Positions 1 through 12,469 of a stretch of DNA of 64,000 nucleotides are shown one piece after another (the first letter of the stretch is position 1; each line of letters starts with the position of its first letter). The notes below the pieces were generated by a model that saw only the letters and a program-made list of their open reading frames with translations, had not been told where the DNA came from and searched no databases. This DNA is from Prorocentrum cordatum (Eukaryota > Sar > Dinophyceae > Prorocentrales > Prorocentraceae). Location: positions 425,285 through 489,284 of the forward strand of contig CAUYUJ010015505.1 of the NCBI GenBank assembly GCA_963575745.1, in the 5' to 3' direction. Both the position numbers and the translations under genes were made by a program.

Positions 1-339
1 TGGCCCGAGGAAGCCCCCAAAGGCCCCCAGAATACGCCCAGGAGGCCTCCAGAAGGCCTTAAGAAAGCCTGAAACAACTGTTGTGAAGCCCCCAGAGGCT
101 CTCCAAGGAGGAGTCTCCGCAAAAAAGAGCTGAGGAGCATGGAGAGAATGCGCAGGGTATGGCGAACATCCAGAAAAGGAAACATGGAGGAAAGATAACG
201 AATAACATTATTATAGCGGCGATGCCGGAAAAGGCAACAAGGACTTATCGCTAAATTGTCGGCTTGACCTTCCTGCTATCCGCCTGCACACTAAACTTCA
301 AGGACGCTTCTCGGAAAAGCAATACGTCATCGCGTGTTT

Positions 340-728
340 CAGCAGGGGGGGCGTCGAAACCACGAATACGACCACGATCACGAGGACCACCACCACCACC
401 AGCGACACCACCACCACCGCAACCACTACGACGACGACGACGAGGACGACGACGACGACGACGCCGACGACGACGACGATGGGGCCCTCGTCTGAACTGC
501 AGATGGGGCGCTCGTCTTTCGAGGGCCTCTGCAAGCTCCCGATGGGACCAGAAGCGCTCAGAAACTTGGCCCTCCCTCGCCATCGTCCTCCTCCTCCTCC
601 TCCTGCTCCTCCTGCTCCTCCTCTCGGGCAGGCCGCGGGAGCGAGCGCTCGGGGCGCCAGTAAGCGGGCTACGCAATAATGAGGCGGCAGCCCGCGATGA
701 CAGGCCGAGACCTCCTGCTCCTCCTTAG

Positions 729-777
<49 letters not shown>

Positions 778-790
778 GCGACTACGATTG
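340..790. repeat. CCA/ACG/CTC trinucleotide microsatellites
   Basis: The stretch holds runs of CCA then ACG (about 385-480), a CTC run (about 585-630) and a long ACG run (about 727-783). The long Arg-, Asp- or Val-rich reading frames across it exist only because trinucleotide repeats have no stops. The first 250 bases and the gaps between the runs show nothing recognisable. Confidence 0.85.
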
Positions 791-899
791 GTCGCTTCCT
801 GAATGCCTGAGGGGTCCTTGACGCTTGTGGGGCTTCTGAGGTCCTTTCGAACCACCGTCCTGGGAACTACGGCCTCGTGGAGTGTCTGCAAGCTATATT

Positions 900-1450
900 G
901 GAACGGTGCAGGCTCGCGTTTGAGCTCCTGGTGGCTCTCTGGACCAGAGGACTCCTTTTGGTGCTGTTTTGGGCCGTCTTGGAGCCCTCTTGGGCCGTCC
1001 CAGAACCCTGTTTTGGCCATTCTGGGAGGCCGGGCCATCCAGGGGCTTTTCGGGGGCCCTCTTGGGACACTCGTGGGATCCTCCTGTTGCTCTCTTGGGG
1101 CTCTCTTGGGAGTTCTCGGGGCCCTCTGGGGCCCCTCTTGGGCCGCTTTGGGCTTCTCTTGATCCGTATTGGAGCTCTTTTGGGCTGCCTTGGGCCGCTC
1201 ATAGAAGCCTCGGAGGCCGTCCTGGGGCGATCTTGAAAATCTCTGGGGATGCCGTGGACGCTGTGAAAGCGGAAAAAGCTAATATCTTGAAAAGCGTACG
1301 TTTCCTCAGGTAATGGGACGATTTGGGGTTTTTGGGGGTTCCGTTAGGGGCCTCTTGGACCGTCTTTAGGGCCTCGTGGACCGTCTTGAAGCCATAGTGG
1401 GTCCTCTTTGAGCGCTGATGGGCCGTCTTGGGGCCCGTTTTGGACCCATG
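900..1450. repeat. Short-period GGGCC..TCTTGG repeat, plus orientation
   Basis: A degenerate motif of the form GGGCCNTCTTGG recurs roughly every 15-20 bases for about 550 bases. The same motif family recurs at 3600-4400 in this orientation and at several later places as its complement (CCAAGANGGCCC). The Gly/Leu/Trp-rich frames it opens are repeat artefacts. It is too diverged to call an exact unit by eye. Confidence 0.7.
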
Positions 1451-1603
1451 GGCTCCGATCGGCAGGGGCGTCCAACTGCCCGGAAGGCCGCCAGGACTCC
1501 GAAAGGGCGTGCAGGGCGTTCGTTGGGTGGAGGGCCGGGGCGTCTGGGGTGTCCTGGGGGAGGTGGTCCGGTTTAGGGGGGGATGGGGGGGGTCCGGGTA
1601 AGA

Positions 1604-1604
1604 A

Positions 1605-1640
<36 letters not shown>

Positions 1641-1956
1641 AAGAACGGCCCGAAAACCGGGGCCCCGCCCGAGCTCAACGTGACCACTATGACAGCGCAG
1701 TTGGCTCCATTCGGAGCTCCACGTGTGGCTGACCGCGCCTGAGCGGCTCGCTCTCCTCCCGCCCCCTCTCTCGGCCGCGCCCTCCTCCTCCTCCTCCTCC
1801 TCCTCCTCCTCCTCCTCCTCCTGGCCTAAGTATTCCCGCATTCCTCACGAGATCCACGCCCCGCGATGATCATACTGGCAAACTCAACACCTCCTCCTCC
1901 TCCTCCTCCTCTCCCTCCTCCTCCTCCTCCTCCTCCTCCACCTCCTCCTCCTCCTG
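1604..1956. repeat. TA and CTC microsatellites
   Basis: A TA dinucleotide run (about 1607-1636) is followed by two CTC runs (about 1781-1822 and 1890-1955). No gene is seen across or around them. Confidence 0.9.
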
Positions 1957-3599
1957 CATGGTGGCCCAATTCGCCATGACGGCATCCCCGTTCATGCCTC
2001 TCCGCCAGCGCAGCCTTCCCCCCGCCCCTCGCCGCCGACGCAGAAAAAGGCGTGGCTCAACACCCCGGAGCTGAGGTGCTCGGGCGAAACAGTGGAGCTG
2101 GAAGGACTTCGACGGTGCGGGCGCGGAGGCGATGTGCGCGTGCGGCCCGCACGGACACGTGCTTGCAGGAAAGCAACAACTCTGACACGTTTTGGTTTCG
2201 TTGAACAAACATGCGGTTGTCATGCTGTACCAAAGAACGCTGTCTTGAAGTGCGCTGGCAACCCATGTCTTCGGAAGAACTTCGGCACGCGCGCGTGTTC
2301 AGCGCGCGCAGGTGGCCCGCATGGAATTATTGGATACGGGTTCGTGCACGCATGGTAGACAAACGCGAATGCACCGCGTTGTCAGATTAGAGTGCAGTCT
2401 CTGGACGCGATTGCTGGATTCATACTGGTTTCCGATGGTTTGACCCAGTGCGCGCGGGCAGGGCATATGTAAGATGGTTGATTGACTGCTTGTGTGTTTA
2501 AATGTTTGCTGAGCATGGTGTAATTGACGCGGATGACCAAGGGGTCCAATACTGATTTGGCTGGGATGGTATGGGTTCATGTCGTCGCGCCGTTTGGTCT
2601 GCACACGCCCAAACAGACGAGGCCAGCACCACGGAGCGCCCACGGCAAACTCTACGTCCGAGGCGGAGCTTGCCCGTGGCCGAGACGCGTTGCTCCCCAA
2701 GACGTAAGGACGCGCGTCGGAACAAACTGCGCGGCGACATATGGAAAATAGGCTATGGAACAACAACCATGGACCAATTGTACGATCCCAAAGAGAACGG
2801 CAGGCTCGGGAGGGTGGTCGTCTCTATTCTTCTAGACGGAGAACCACTCCGGCGCAAACCCAAAAACAAGGAAACACGACACCACCACCCGTATGGGGAT
2901 CCAGGGGGGGTCCCCCTGGTGGTGTGCCACCCTCCTATCTCCAGCTCGTAGATGCATCATGGATCTACTCGCTGGAGGTTACACAGCTGGTGGTGGTGGT
3001 GCCGAATTTCTTTACAAGGATACGGATGCAACGTACGCGATGCAATCCCTCTCTCTCACTCTCTCACTGTGCATACACATATTTATACACACGCTAGAAC
3101 CACGCGCGCGCGCTCCGCGTGCCTAGGTTCTAGCAATCCCCAGCTCTTGATCAATTCGCTACGGGCGTTCCTTGGACCGCTGGCCCTCTTTGGGCGGCTG
3201 GGGCTTCTCCGAACATCTGGGTAGAAGAAGAAGAAAAATGAACGATCCTGGCTCAAAAGAGGTCCCGCGAGGGGGCAGGACACAAATATAACCCGGGTCA
3301 CTTGAAGGTGAACTGCTAAAAAAAAAGCTGCGTGCGAAATCCACTCTAATCATGAGCTGGCAGCATGATGCTATGCACGAATATCAGCATGCTCGGCGAA
3401 CTGGCGCAGCGAACTCTCGAATATCATTCGTGGGCAGCACGACGGACATCCTAGTACCCCCTATTGGTGCTCCCGCGGGCCGCAGAAGCTGCACCAACGT
3501 CCTCGCTTCGCAGGGTGTGCGTCCCGCGCGCGTGAGGTCTGGGCGTCGCGGCCGCCGTTGACGACTGGAGGAGGGCAAGGAGGAGGCACATCGGAGGTC
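1957..3599. other. No gene recognised
   Basis: Mixed unique-looking sequence with short frames in all directions that lack protein-like composition. It contains a small CT/CA-rich patch near 3048-3095. I see no coding region, RNA gene or mobile element here. Confidence 0.5.
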
Positions 3600-4420
3600 T
3601 CTTGGGATTTATTGCGGCGCTTCTTGGGAGGCTCTTGGAAGCCTGGGGGGCAGCTGTGGAAAGCCTGCTGGAACCCTGTGGACCTCACAAAGGGGTTCTG
3701 GGGTCCTCTCTCGGGCCTCGTGGGGTGTATCTTGTGGGCGTCTTCGGAGTCCCTGAGTCTCCTGGGGGCCTTCGGACTTCCTTATCTTGGGAGTATATTG
3801 GGCCGTCTGGAGGCCATCATCATCACTATCATGATCATGACATTCATTCTCAGTTTTGCGGGGGGGGGGGCAGATCATTGAACCACACCCCGTGGAAGGG
3901 AGGCATTACTGTAAGGCACTGGAATTACGTTTCTTGTTTGGAGGGAATCGGAGACGTCAGATACATAATATGGAACAGAACCTGGTCGCTGTGAGACCCG
4001 TGTCCAATCTGTGGGCGCGAGGACCCTTGGACGCTTCTTCGGGTCTCTTGGGGGCCTCTTGGGGAGCCTCTGGAACGTATTTTTGCAGCTCGTCGGGGAC
4101 TCTTGGGGACATCTTGGGAGCGTCTTGTCTTCGGGGCCGCTGGAGGCCTCTGCGACGCCTCGTCGGGGCCGGCCCTGAGGCCACCGGGAAGGTGTCGGGT
4201 GCATACTGGGAACCGCAGCCTCCGAGATAATGCCCCAAGACCGCCTTGGCCCTCTCTTGGGACTCTCGTTGGGCCCTCTGAGGCCATCGTGGGAGCCTCT
4301 TGGGCTTTCTTGGGGCCCTCCTGGGCTGTCTTGGGGCTCCCCTGGGGTCTTCGTGGGCCGTCTTGAGGCTACTTGGGGGGCCCTGGGCCCTGGGGCCGTC
4401 TTGGGCTGGCACCAAGCGAA
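3600..4420. repeat. Short-period GGGCC..TCTTGG repeat, plus orientation
   Basis: Same degenerate family as at 900-1450: TCTTGGGGGCCTC-like words repeated every 15-20 bases, interrupted around 3800-4010 by unrelated sequence. No coding support. Confidence 0.65.
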
Positions 4421-5519
4421 GCCCAGGACAACCCAGCAACGGACTTGGAGAACCAGTGAAGAAACCTTCGTGCAAGCACGGCTTGGAGCACGGCATCAGT
4501 AACGACCGACAGTTTAGGACCGCTCGCTATTGTTTGTTATACAGGCGGACTCGATTGGACAGGACACGCGAGAGGACACAAGACCCTTCCGAGGGCCGCA
4601 TTGCCACAGGAATGTAGGAAGCATGAATCGCGAGACACAGGACACAAGGGTACCCTTGATTTGGCAGGGTCGACCTACTAATCTGGGCCGACTGTATGTC
4701 GTTCAAAGCGTATGGGCGCCTGCTCTCTTCTACTTCGAGTGTGCCCCCTTGGGGAACACATTCCTCCTCCCTGTGGGGGCAGGCGGACGTGCACTAGCGA
4801 GCGAGGTCAAACGGGCGGGGCCCATGACGGCCAGACAGGGTCCAGAGGGAAGCCCACGTGGCGCCAAGACAACCCGACATGGCCCCAGGAGGCTCCACGA
4901 TTGAGAAATCAAGCCCGCAATTGCCTTCTGAAGGCCTGCGAATATTTGAAGTCCGACCACCCTCAGACCCAAAAAAGAGTTTGGCTAGCAGCGAAAGGCG
5001 AGAACCGTGAAGGGTCCTGGCCGGCCCCGCCTGCGCTGCAGGGGCCGACTCTACTGGATGTACTGGGGAGGCCAATTTGGTAAAAATGGCGATATGTGTT
5101 AGAAATCCTTCCAGGCTGGCGGCACCGTGTGTATGTCAAAACCATGGGTTAGATATGTTACAAAGACGGCCACGACAAGTTCGCGCAGGGGCCGACCCTG
5201 GCGCTGGTTCCTGACACCGCGGAGATCGTTCAAACTTGAACGATCGGCCGCTTCAAAACCTTCCAAATCGTTCCACATAGAACGATTCTGGGCCACCCGC
5301 GGCGTTCGACGTTGAACGCCGCTGGCGGGGTCGCCGCCAGTCGCCACGGCACGGACCGACCGTAACATCGAGGCGCGGCATACACAAGAACTGTTGGACG
5401 AGCCTTGCACGTTGTGGACAAATTCGCCTGTCGAAGGACTGAGCCCTGTGCGGCTGGCTGCGAGCGACGCAGGATATAACCGACTCCTTACGGGCAGCGC
5501 GCTGCAAGAGGGATGGATC
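4421..5519. other. No gene recognised
   Basis: Sequence of mixed composition with no convincing long protein-like frame on either strand and no obvious repeat. One could hide a short exon here, but nothing supports it. Confidence 0.4.
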
Positions 5520-5672
5520 CTGCGGTCCTCCTGCTCCTCCTCCTTCTTCTCCGCCTCCTCCTCCTGGGCCTCCTCCTCCTCCGCCTCCGCCTCCGCCACC
5601 GCCTCCGCCTCCGCCTCCTCCTCCTCCTCCTCCTCCTCCGCCTCCGCCTCCGCCTCCGCCTCCGCCTCCGCT
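5519..5672. repeat. CTCCTC/GCCTCC microsatellite
   Basis: A mixed tri/hexanucleotide tract of CTC and CGCCTC words. The poly-Glu/Ala and poly-Gly frames read from the other strand come from this tract and are not genes. Confidence 0.9.
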
Positions 5673-7539
5673 GAGGGCAGCCAAGCGTGTGAAGCGTGTG
5701 CCGACATGAAGCGGTTGCGTCATGCAGACTTTGCCATTCAGGCTTTCCGTGGAGCCACCTGTGGCGCCACGAAGCGTGTGGCGGTTGCGCCGACTTTGGG
5801 GGCGGATGCGCCAAGCAATTGCGCCGACTGACACCGGAGGTGGAGCTCCGCAGCTAGGAACAGTGCTGGAGGAAGGCTAGATAGTTCGGGTCATCTCGAG
5901 CTGCGTTGATCGACGTAAGGTACCATGGATCAGAGCGCTCGTGGAGTCAAGCCACCAAGTGTACACGTTCATGGGATCCTGCTTAGGGCTACTCGAGGAG
6001 CAACGGCGGAAGTTCCAGGTGGAGATGGGGGCGCCTAATATGCAGACGAACGACTGGTTGCAGGCTGGCCTCGACATCTACGGCAGACCAGAGTGGGGCA
6101 ACAGGAGTTCCACGAGCCTGAGCCCGAGCCCGAGCTCCCCAAGGCCTCAAACCGCTGGGGCTTGAGGCCGAGGATGCGGAGCTGGAGCTCTGCAGATCCA
6201 TGGCTCCATATCCAGTATCCCAACCACAAGCACTGAAGCAAGTTGGAGCAGTTTTTGACACCAACCTGTCGAAGCAGGCACTTTCATCGATGGGAGCAGT
6301 CGGGGCTCAACTTCGCTCGCGACTCTGGGACAGGCGAGCTCACCGCCACATGAGAGCTTTCACAACTACCGACCTTGCTATCCTTGGTGAATTCGTTGGT
6401 CGGAAACCTATGCGTGCAGACCTTGTGAAGGACCAACCCTCTGGAGTACGATTGGGGTCGAACGAGCTTCGGTCCCCATCGCCAAAGAGATGGGCACGCA
6501 AGCTGTTGCGCATTTGTTCCGCCAGAACGGCGACGTGGCATCTTCAGCTGAGACGGGCCGATCGCCCAGCTTACCCTACTGAACCTCTTGGGTGGAGATA
6601 CGTCGCCTCATGTCTCAGTGACATCTGTGCTAGAAGCCTATTCGACGCTCTAGATAGCAACAACTCGGCTGCGTTCTGGACGCCTACCTGGCCTCCTGGG
6701 GCGCATCCAAGAACAGATTCGAGCTCTTCTTCACCCGCGGGCTCGTCCAAATAACCGTCCTCGTTATAGTAAGGAGCCGAACTCTATACACCGACGCTTT
6801 TTCCGGCCCCGCACTGAAACTCGCACAGGAAAGCGGATCCTGGTGTATACGGGATCCTGGTGTATATATTTTGCCAGCACCTCCTCTCAACGTTCAAGCC
6901 CGCGGACTCCAAGCAAGTGTGGGCAAGTCTATCCGCAAGGTGACGTCCCGGATGAGGTTTGAGACAGCTCGTGCATGGCATGCTGGTGGGCCTCGAGTTT
7001 CTTTCAGAGCATGTCGAGTGTGAAAAGGCCATGTCTCGACCGGGCGTTTCTGTGCTTCGTATTCCTCAGGATGTCCACCAGCATCGGTATCGGACTCGCA
7101 GATCGGTTCTGAACCTCGAAATCATCGTCAGCTCCAAGGGGCCTAGAGATTACCGAAATCGTGTGTGCCAAGGGCCTCGCTCGCGTCAGCAACAGAGGGC
7201 CTCTTGGAGTGGGCCCAAGCTGCACGTTTTTCTAGGCCAACAATTCGCCGTGGGCTTCGCGTACTCCATGACGGGTTTCGAGGAACGGATGTTGACGCCC
7301 CTGATGCTGCCCATCCACCACCCCCTCCTCGATGGGCCAAGCTAGATGAGACAATGCGACAGATCGGTAGACCAAACCCATAACAATGCTGTTATAGCTG
7401 ATGTATGGCTGATGACGAACAAGTGGACAAAACATGGGTAGCCGATGGGGTGGATGTGGTGCGATGATTTCAACAATCCGGTCAGCTTGCTAGAGGCTGG
7501 GACGTACAGAAAGGCATCTCAAAACGGGACGCAGCTACC

Positions 7540-7719
7540 TAGACCCCGACGTCAATATGGTTTCATGCCGCGACCCTCCCGAGGTCCAGACCCATTCCCA
7601 GGGACAGGTTTTATCCCGAGTCGTTTTTGACGGTCCCGAGGCCTGATGGCCCCCAGAGGCCGAAAACTGCGAAAAACCTCCCATCGTGATTTTTGTCATG
7701 ACTCGAGGGGGTCTGGATA
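7540..7719 (+). repeat. Dispersed ~185-bp repeat, copy 1
   Basis: The stretch from ACCCCGACGTCA to GACTCGAGGGGGTCTGG matches two further copies at 27151-27340 (same orientation) and 27555-27742 (inverted). Shared blocks include GAGTCGTTTTTGACGGTCCC, GAGGTCC.GACCC and GCGAAAAACCTCCC. It interrupts the reverse-transcriptase relic, so it arrived later or marks its decay. Confidence 0.8.
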
Positions 7720-8368
7720 TCTGGCTGTGGTCCAGAGCTCTCCATGGGTTACCCAAGTGGCTCCGCACTAGGACTACGCCTCCGAGACCCTCCTTACGGA
7801 CCTCGCCCCCGTATGCGTTCCTGACAGATAAGAGCAAGTGCTTTTCTAAGACTAGATGGTACCAGATGCTGTGCCAAGCCGACAGGAGCTCCGGATACCA
7901 CGGGGCATCGCTTCGTGGGCCGAGCTACTCGGCGCCTTCTTCGTGCAAGTGAAGTGCCTTGTCAAGTGTCTGGCATGAACGACACCTCAGCTGAGATAAG
8001 AGCAATCCTAGATCCCCCAGCTAATTATGCGTGCGTCAACTGCTGTGCCCATCTCCCGTGCATCTCTGTGGTCGCTGCGGATGCTGACCAGGCGTACGAA
8101 CAGTGCAGAGCGACTTGCGTGGGGAAATTGGGACAGCATGGCAGTATGTGGTCAGGAAGACTCGCACACGACTTGGATCAGATGTAGCAGTGGTTGAGAA
8201 AGGTAAGGAAAACCTTTCTCGTACTTTCTCGACCTAAATAGGACCCCCAACCTACTTCAAGGTCACGGTCTCATACATAACTAAGACCGTCTTGGCACAT
8301 TGTTGGGTGTCGTTGGTCACTATTGGTGGTATTGTGTTCAAATTGCGCGGTTTACGTATTGGTAGGTT

Positions 8369-9838
8369 GTGATCGGGAGATGCCTGATCAAAAATGCTAG
8401 CCTACTTCGAGCTACAAGCGGAACATTCCCCCAACGTGTTGCATCAACAAGATATCGTACTTCACCTGCCTCTGGAGGGCACGTGGAGATCCGTCACCGT
8501 AGATATGTGGATAATGTTCTGGAAATCAATAGAACCTACAGCACGAAGTGTGTCTATGACTACCTCTCTGTGGTGTACAAGGTGAAGCTTCTCCAGGCCT
8601 CCTCTTTGGACCTACCCCTGTACCCCTGCACCTGTCTGGACCTCGTGATTGTGCCCCTATCGGAGTCCGTGCGCACGGTTCCGAAGAATGAGCACCGCAT
8701 ATTGCTATTAACAGGATGCACGGAACGACGACCAAAAACCAACATCCTCCCGTGGCCAGGTAAACCCCCGAGGGGCTTACCTGGAAGACTCACAAGAGCC
8801 CAGTTCCTGAACCTGCCTCTCATAATAACCCATCCCTGGATCCTGGAGCTGGCCCTCGAGCTTTTCGCCCTAGGATATCCTGCATCCCTAGTCGCAGTTG
8901 CAGTACATGCACGCCCTTGGTCAATTGCCATACGCAAGGTTCGAGCGAGACTACGGGGCTGGCACCGCTACCACGTCAAACTTCGAAAGATGCCGCCTGC
9001 AGGTTTCTACTTCCCTCAACTGTATGTAAAGACTGGAGGTGCCAACCGTGCCCGTGGAGGCCGCTTCCAGGAACGCTACGACCCAGACAAAGACCGAGAT
9101 CGGGATCGCGACTGGAACGACGAACGCCCCCACAATCCTCGTCGACCGAGCCCCGACCGTCGTGGCGAACGTGACCCCCGTGGGGACCGTGATCGAAGCC
9201 GAGACCGGCGGGATTTCCACGAAGTTCGAGGTGTGAGGAAATACCAAGAACATCGTGACACACGCGAGGTCGTGATTCGGACAAGGATCGGGACGTCAGG
9301 GGGCGGGACGGCACACCGCCGCTCAAGGTCGAGCTCACGGCGTCGCAAGGAGCTCAACCGCTTCCGCGAGAAGCTTCGGAGGGTGGACCCCGAGTACCAG
9401 GCGTACAACAAGGACAAGAAGGACAGGGCCGAAGAGATGGCCTTGCGCAAGCAAGGTCAGTATGTTGCGCTGGCGATGAGGTCATGCTTCGGTGGCAAGC
9501 TATCACAGCTCGTGGGCTCCAAGACCTCCTCTCGCAAGGGCGACGCAGACCGTGAGGTCAGCCCCTCACTGGTGGCAGAGACGCCCAGCAAGAAGACGAT
9601 CCTCACTCGCCCCGAGGTGCGGTGGCTTCAGCCCCTGATAGGCCCGAAGGAAGAATATCCCGTGCAAGATCACGTGGGAGGCGGCGGCAAAAGTCTTGGA
9701 GAGAAAGGTGAACGAGAAGTCAACGGTAGAAACGATCAACAAGTGTATCAGGCGCACTTCCCCAAGAAAACAGTTCCTAAATCCAAATCTCAGCGGGTTC
9801 AGCTGGTTCTAGGCATTGGCAATGGCAGCGCAATCTGA
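8369..9838 (+). pseudogene. RT relic, 3' frame: YVDN box, thumb-like region, Arg/Asp-rich tail
   Basis: This 489-codon frame is open from just before the catalytic box (YVDN, 8504-8515) to a TGA at 9836-9838. After the box comes a region with protein-like composition (LDLVIVPLSESVRTVPKN, then ALELFALGYPASLVAVAVHA), as in the C-terminal part of such RTs. From about 9030 it is Arg/Asp-rich (RDRDRD, DRDRSRDRRD), then RRSRSSSRRRKE, then a charged helical stretch (FREKLRRVDPEYQAYNKDKK). Either the tail belongs to the RT protein or a separate RS/RD-rich exon has been joined to it. The first codon shown is GTG-like and not a real start. The frame's survival suggests decay is recent or that the tail is still used. 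Confidence 0.5.
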
Positions 9839-10827
9839 ACTTAAGGATCTTTTCATCCAAATATAGAATACGCTTGTGACGAATTGTGTAGACCCGATGG
9901 GCCTAGTGAGTTCCGTGTATGCTTTGACTCTTTGGTTTCATTTCAGCATCTTTGGTCTGGTTGTGCACGCTCGCCAGCGACTGGGGCATGGTCCACATTG
10001 CGCAGGCGTGCATCACCCTGTATTGGACCTTTGTGAAAGAGGCAGGTCCGCTCTAGCGCCTGGCAGGTGACTGCCAGTTGCCTTCCAGCTTCACGGATGA
10101 GAGGGAACAGATGGTCATGAGTCATGTTCGGGCAGGCCGTGTGTGAGCCTGAGTGCCCATCGTGATGGCCAGATCCCCCTCCATCCCCCTGTCCCACCTC
10201 CTCCGTATGTCACAACAGAGTAGCAGCCAGCAGATCTGTTCGCACAGGCAGCGCCCAGTCCATGGTTTTCAAAAGAGGGAAGACCTCTGGAATATGCCTG
10301 GGAACCAGATCGGTCTTCCCCCTCGTTTCCCCCATGGACCTCCCAACCTTTCTGACTTTCATCACCTCGTCCCCTCCCTTCTCCTCGTCCTACCATGTGA
10401 GAGCCCTGCCCAGGAGAACCGTGCCCAGGAAGCTCAACTGCTTGAAAAGAGTCGAGCGAACCAACGTTGTGTTTCGCCCACCTCCGTTCCGAGGTATCGG
10501 CGCTGGTCCAGCCAACAGAAATGGCAGCCAATTTGAGATTTCAAATGTGGGATATGTCTTTCTTTTTTTGTTCTCTCTCTCTCTCTCTTCTTCCACCCAC
10601 CCATGTATTCATCTGTCTCACCTTGTCCCCTGCCTTACACTCTCCAAGTTGATCCGTTTGATCACTTCTCGTTCTTTCGCCTCAGCTGTTTGGACCGAGT
10701 CTCGTGCCCAAACCGCGCTCACAATGCTGGCCCCGGCGGTTTCCATGACGGAATTCCAAATACAGCGTGCGATAGGGCTTGACTCAAGAAGATCGCAGAT
10801 TGGGACTGATGTTTTTGTTTTTTGTTT

Positions 10828-10865
<38 letters not shown>

Positions 10866-12005
10866 CCCACACCTGTCTCGTTATGATTCCATCTCTCTGT
10901 CTCTCCTCCTCCTCCTCCTCCTCCAGCAATTCCTCCTCCTCCTCCTCCTCCTAATCACCCTCCTACCCGTCCCTCTGAAGAGGAGAGATCCCCATGGAAT
11001 AACGGAATATTTGTATCGTTGCCTGAATCTGCCAACATCCGCTCCCCGGGACTGCAGGGTGCCCCAAGATGATCGGCTGTCCCCTTGCCAGGCATGGATT
11101 AGCCCAGCATGGGTGCACATGTGGGCAGCATCGAGGAAGATGGCTCGCCCGAGCACCTCCCATGGGCTCGCCTCATGGGGGTGGGCGACATGGCGCGAGC
11201 CTCTTTATTTTTTGTACAACAAAAACGATCGAGGCACCCAGTGGCCCCTGGAGACTTCCCGCCGCTACCGCGCCTCGGATGCCATGACAATGGACACCCT
11301 AACAATCCTATCATTGAATTAACCATGTGTTCACAAATGGTTGAAACATGTTTCAAAAAATATTTAACACATGTGTAGACACCTGGGAATTATTTGGCAA
11401 CATGCTTCCTCTCCATTGATCGTCCTCCACAACAATGAGGGCACCCGAAAGACGTTCAGGGGCCCCCCACGAACTCGTCAACCTCCCCACCAGCCGAAGC
11501 AGCCACGCAAGGACGAGGCAACCTCATGATCAGCCTTAGGCGATCTCTGAGGCAATGAGGGAAGGGAGCACGTGGGGAGGATTCAGAGGGGAGGCGTTAG
11601 CCTTACCTGCGCACGCAGAAGATCTGCAAACACACACACACACATGAAACGGGCAGATTATCAGTGTGGATGCCACGCCCAGCCCACCATGGCCCCCCCC
11701 CCCACACAACAATCACTGTGAATCACTGCTCATCGCCTCTTTATCATCCGCCTGCGTCATCCATCCTCTGGGGCTCGCAAACATGGATTAGGGATCCATG
11801 GATTTGGAGCACGGTCGCCAAATTCCTGGATCGGGGGAGGTACCCTCGCCAAAGTGCGGCCGGTGCCGCCTCGCTCGGCGGCGGAAACCCGCCATTCCCC
11901 CTGGAAGCGGGACCCGTCGTCAGTCCACGCCCCCTTGATCCACGATTGCGATCGCTCGGGTCTTCCACCTCCCCATCTTGAGTAGGGACCGACCGTCCCA
12001 GCATT
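9839..12005. other. No gene recognised; CT microsatellites
   Basis: Two CT tracts (about 10573-10596 and 10831-10863), each preceded by a T-rich stretch, and a CTC tract (about 10903-10950) look like two diverged copies of one low-complexity unit. A short CA run sits near 11632-11644. No supported coding region. Confidence 0.5.
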
Positions 12006-12181
12006 CCTATAGTCCTACCACGAAATGTTCTTAGAACCCCAACTTGTTCTAAGAACAAAAACAGTGTTCTTAGAACATAGGCCCGGTGTGTTAAACCAAA
12101 ACAGTCCCAGCTAGAAATGTTCTAATAACATTTCGTGGAAACCACGAAAAGTTCTTAGACATTCTTTGGTAGGCCTATAGG
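12006..12181. mobile_element. 176-bp MITE-like inverted-repeat element
   Basis: The ends CCTATAGTCCTACCA (12006-12020) and its near complement TGGTAGGCCTATAGG (12167-12181) face each other. Inside, the palindrome-like word GTTCTTAGAAC/GTTCTAAGAAC recurs at least three times, and CGAAATGTTCT.AGAAC and its complement lie near each end. The base composition is clearly more AT-rich than the flanks. No target-site duplication is obvious. It has no coding capacity, so it would depend on a transposase elsewhere. Confidence 0.65.
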
Positions 12182-12469
12182 CGAGCCGGGACGTTCGCCA
12201 CTGCTTGACCATCACTTCCTCCTGCTCATCCGCCCCCTCCCCTCCTCCAGGCCAGAGAGCAAGAGACAGCCCCGAGCTCCATAACCAGCTCGGTGACCTC
12301 CCATGTCGGCTCGGTGGCCCCCCCGAGCTTGGGAATCCACAGCGCCACGCCCACAATGACCTCGAGGAAGAAGAAGAGGAGGCGGAGGGAAGGGGCCTTC
12401 TCTGCGTGCCCCGTGCCCCCACCAAGGCCACAATACATGCTTCTCTCCTACGATTTGCGCGGCCGGAAG

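Larger units (their letters stand above)
5900..9838 (+). pseudogene. Decayed reverse-transcriptase element
   Basis: Relics of a reverse transcriptase palm occur in order on the plus strand but in three frames. A motif-A-like segment VVAADADQAYEQ lies at 8068-8103. A motif-B-like segment with FKLRGLRIG lies at 8325-8369 and is followed by a stop. The catalytic box RYVDNVLE lies at 8501-8524. A working element needs YVDD or FADD here, so the Asp-to-Asn change alone would inactivate it. Upstream (5900-7900) only broken frames remain and I cannot place domains. A dispersed repeat is inserted at 7540-7719. The motif layout fits reverse transcriptases I associate with dinoflagellate genomes; the exact clade is not resolved, and the left boundary is a guess. 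Confidence 0.6.

Noticed and set aside
298-1038. Long minus-strand ORF with Arg and Val runs
   Set aside because: It follows CCA/ACG/CTC trinucleotide repeats that lack stops in several frames; composition is that of the repeat.
5099-5834. Poly-Glu/Ala and poly-Gly ORFs on the minus strand
   Set aside because: Both are produced by the CTC/GCCTCC tract at 5519-5672 read in different frames.
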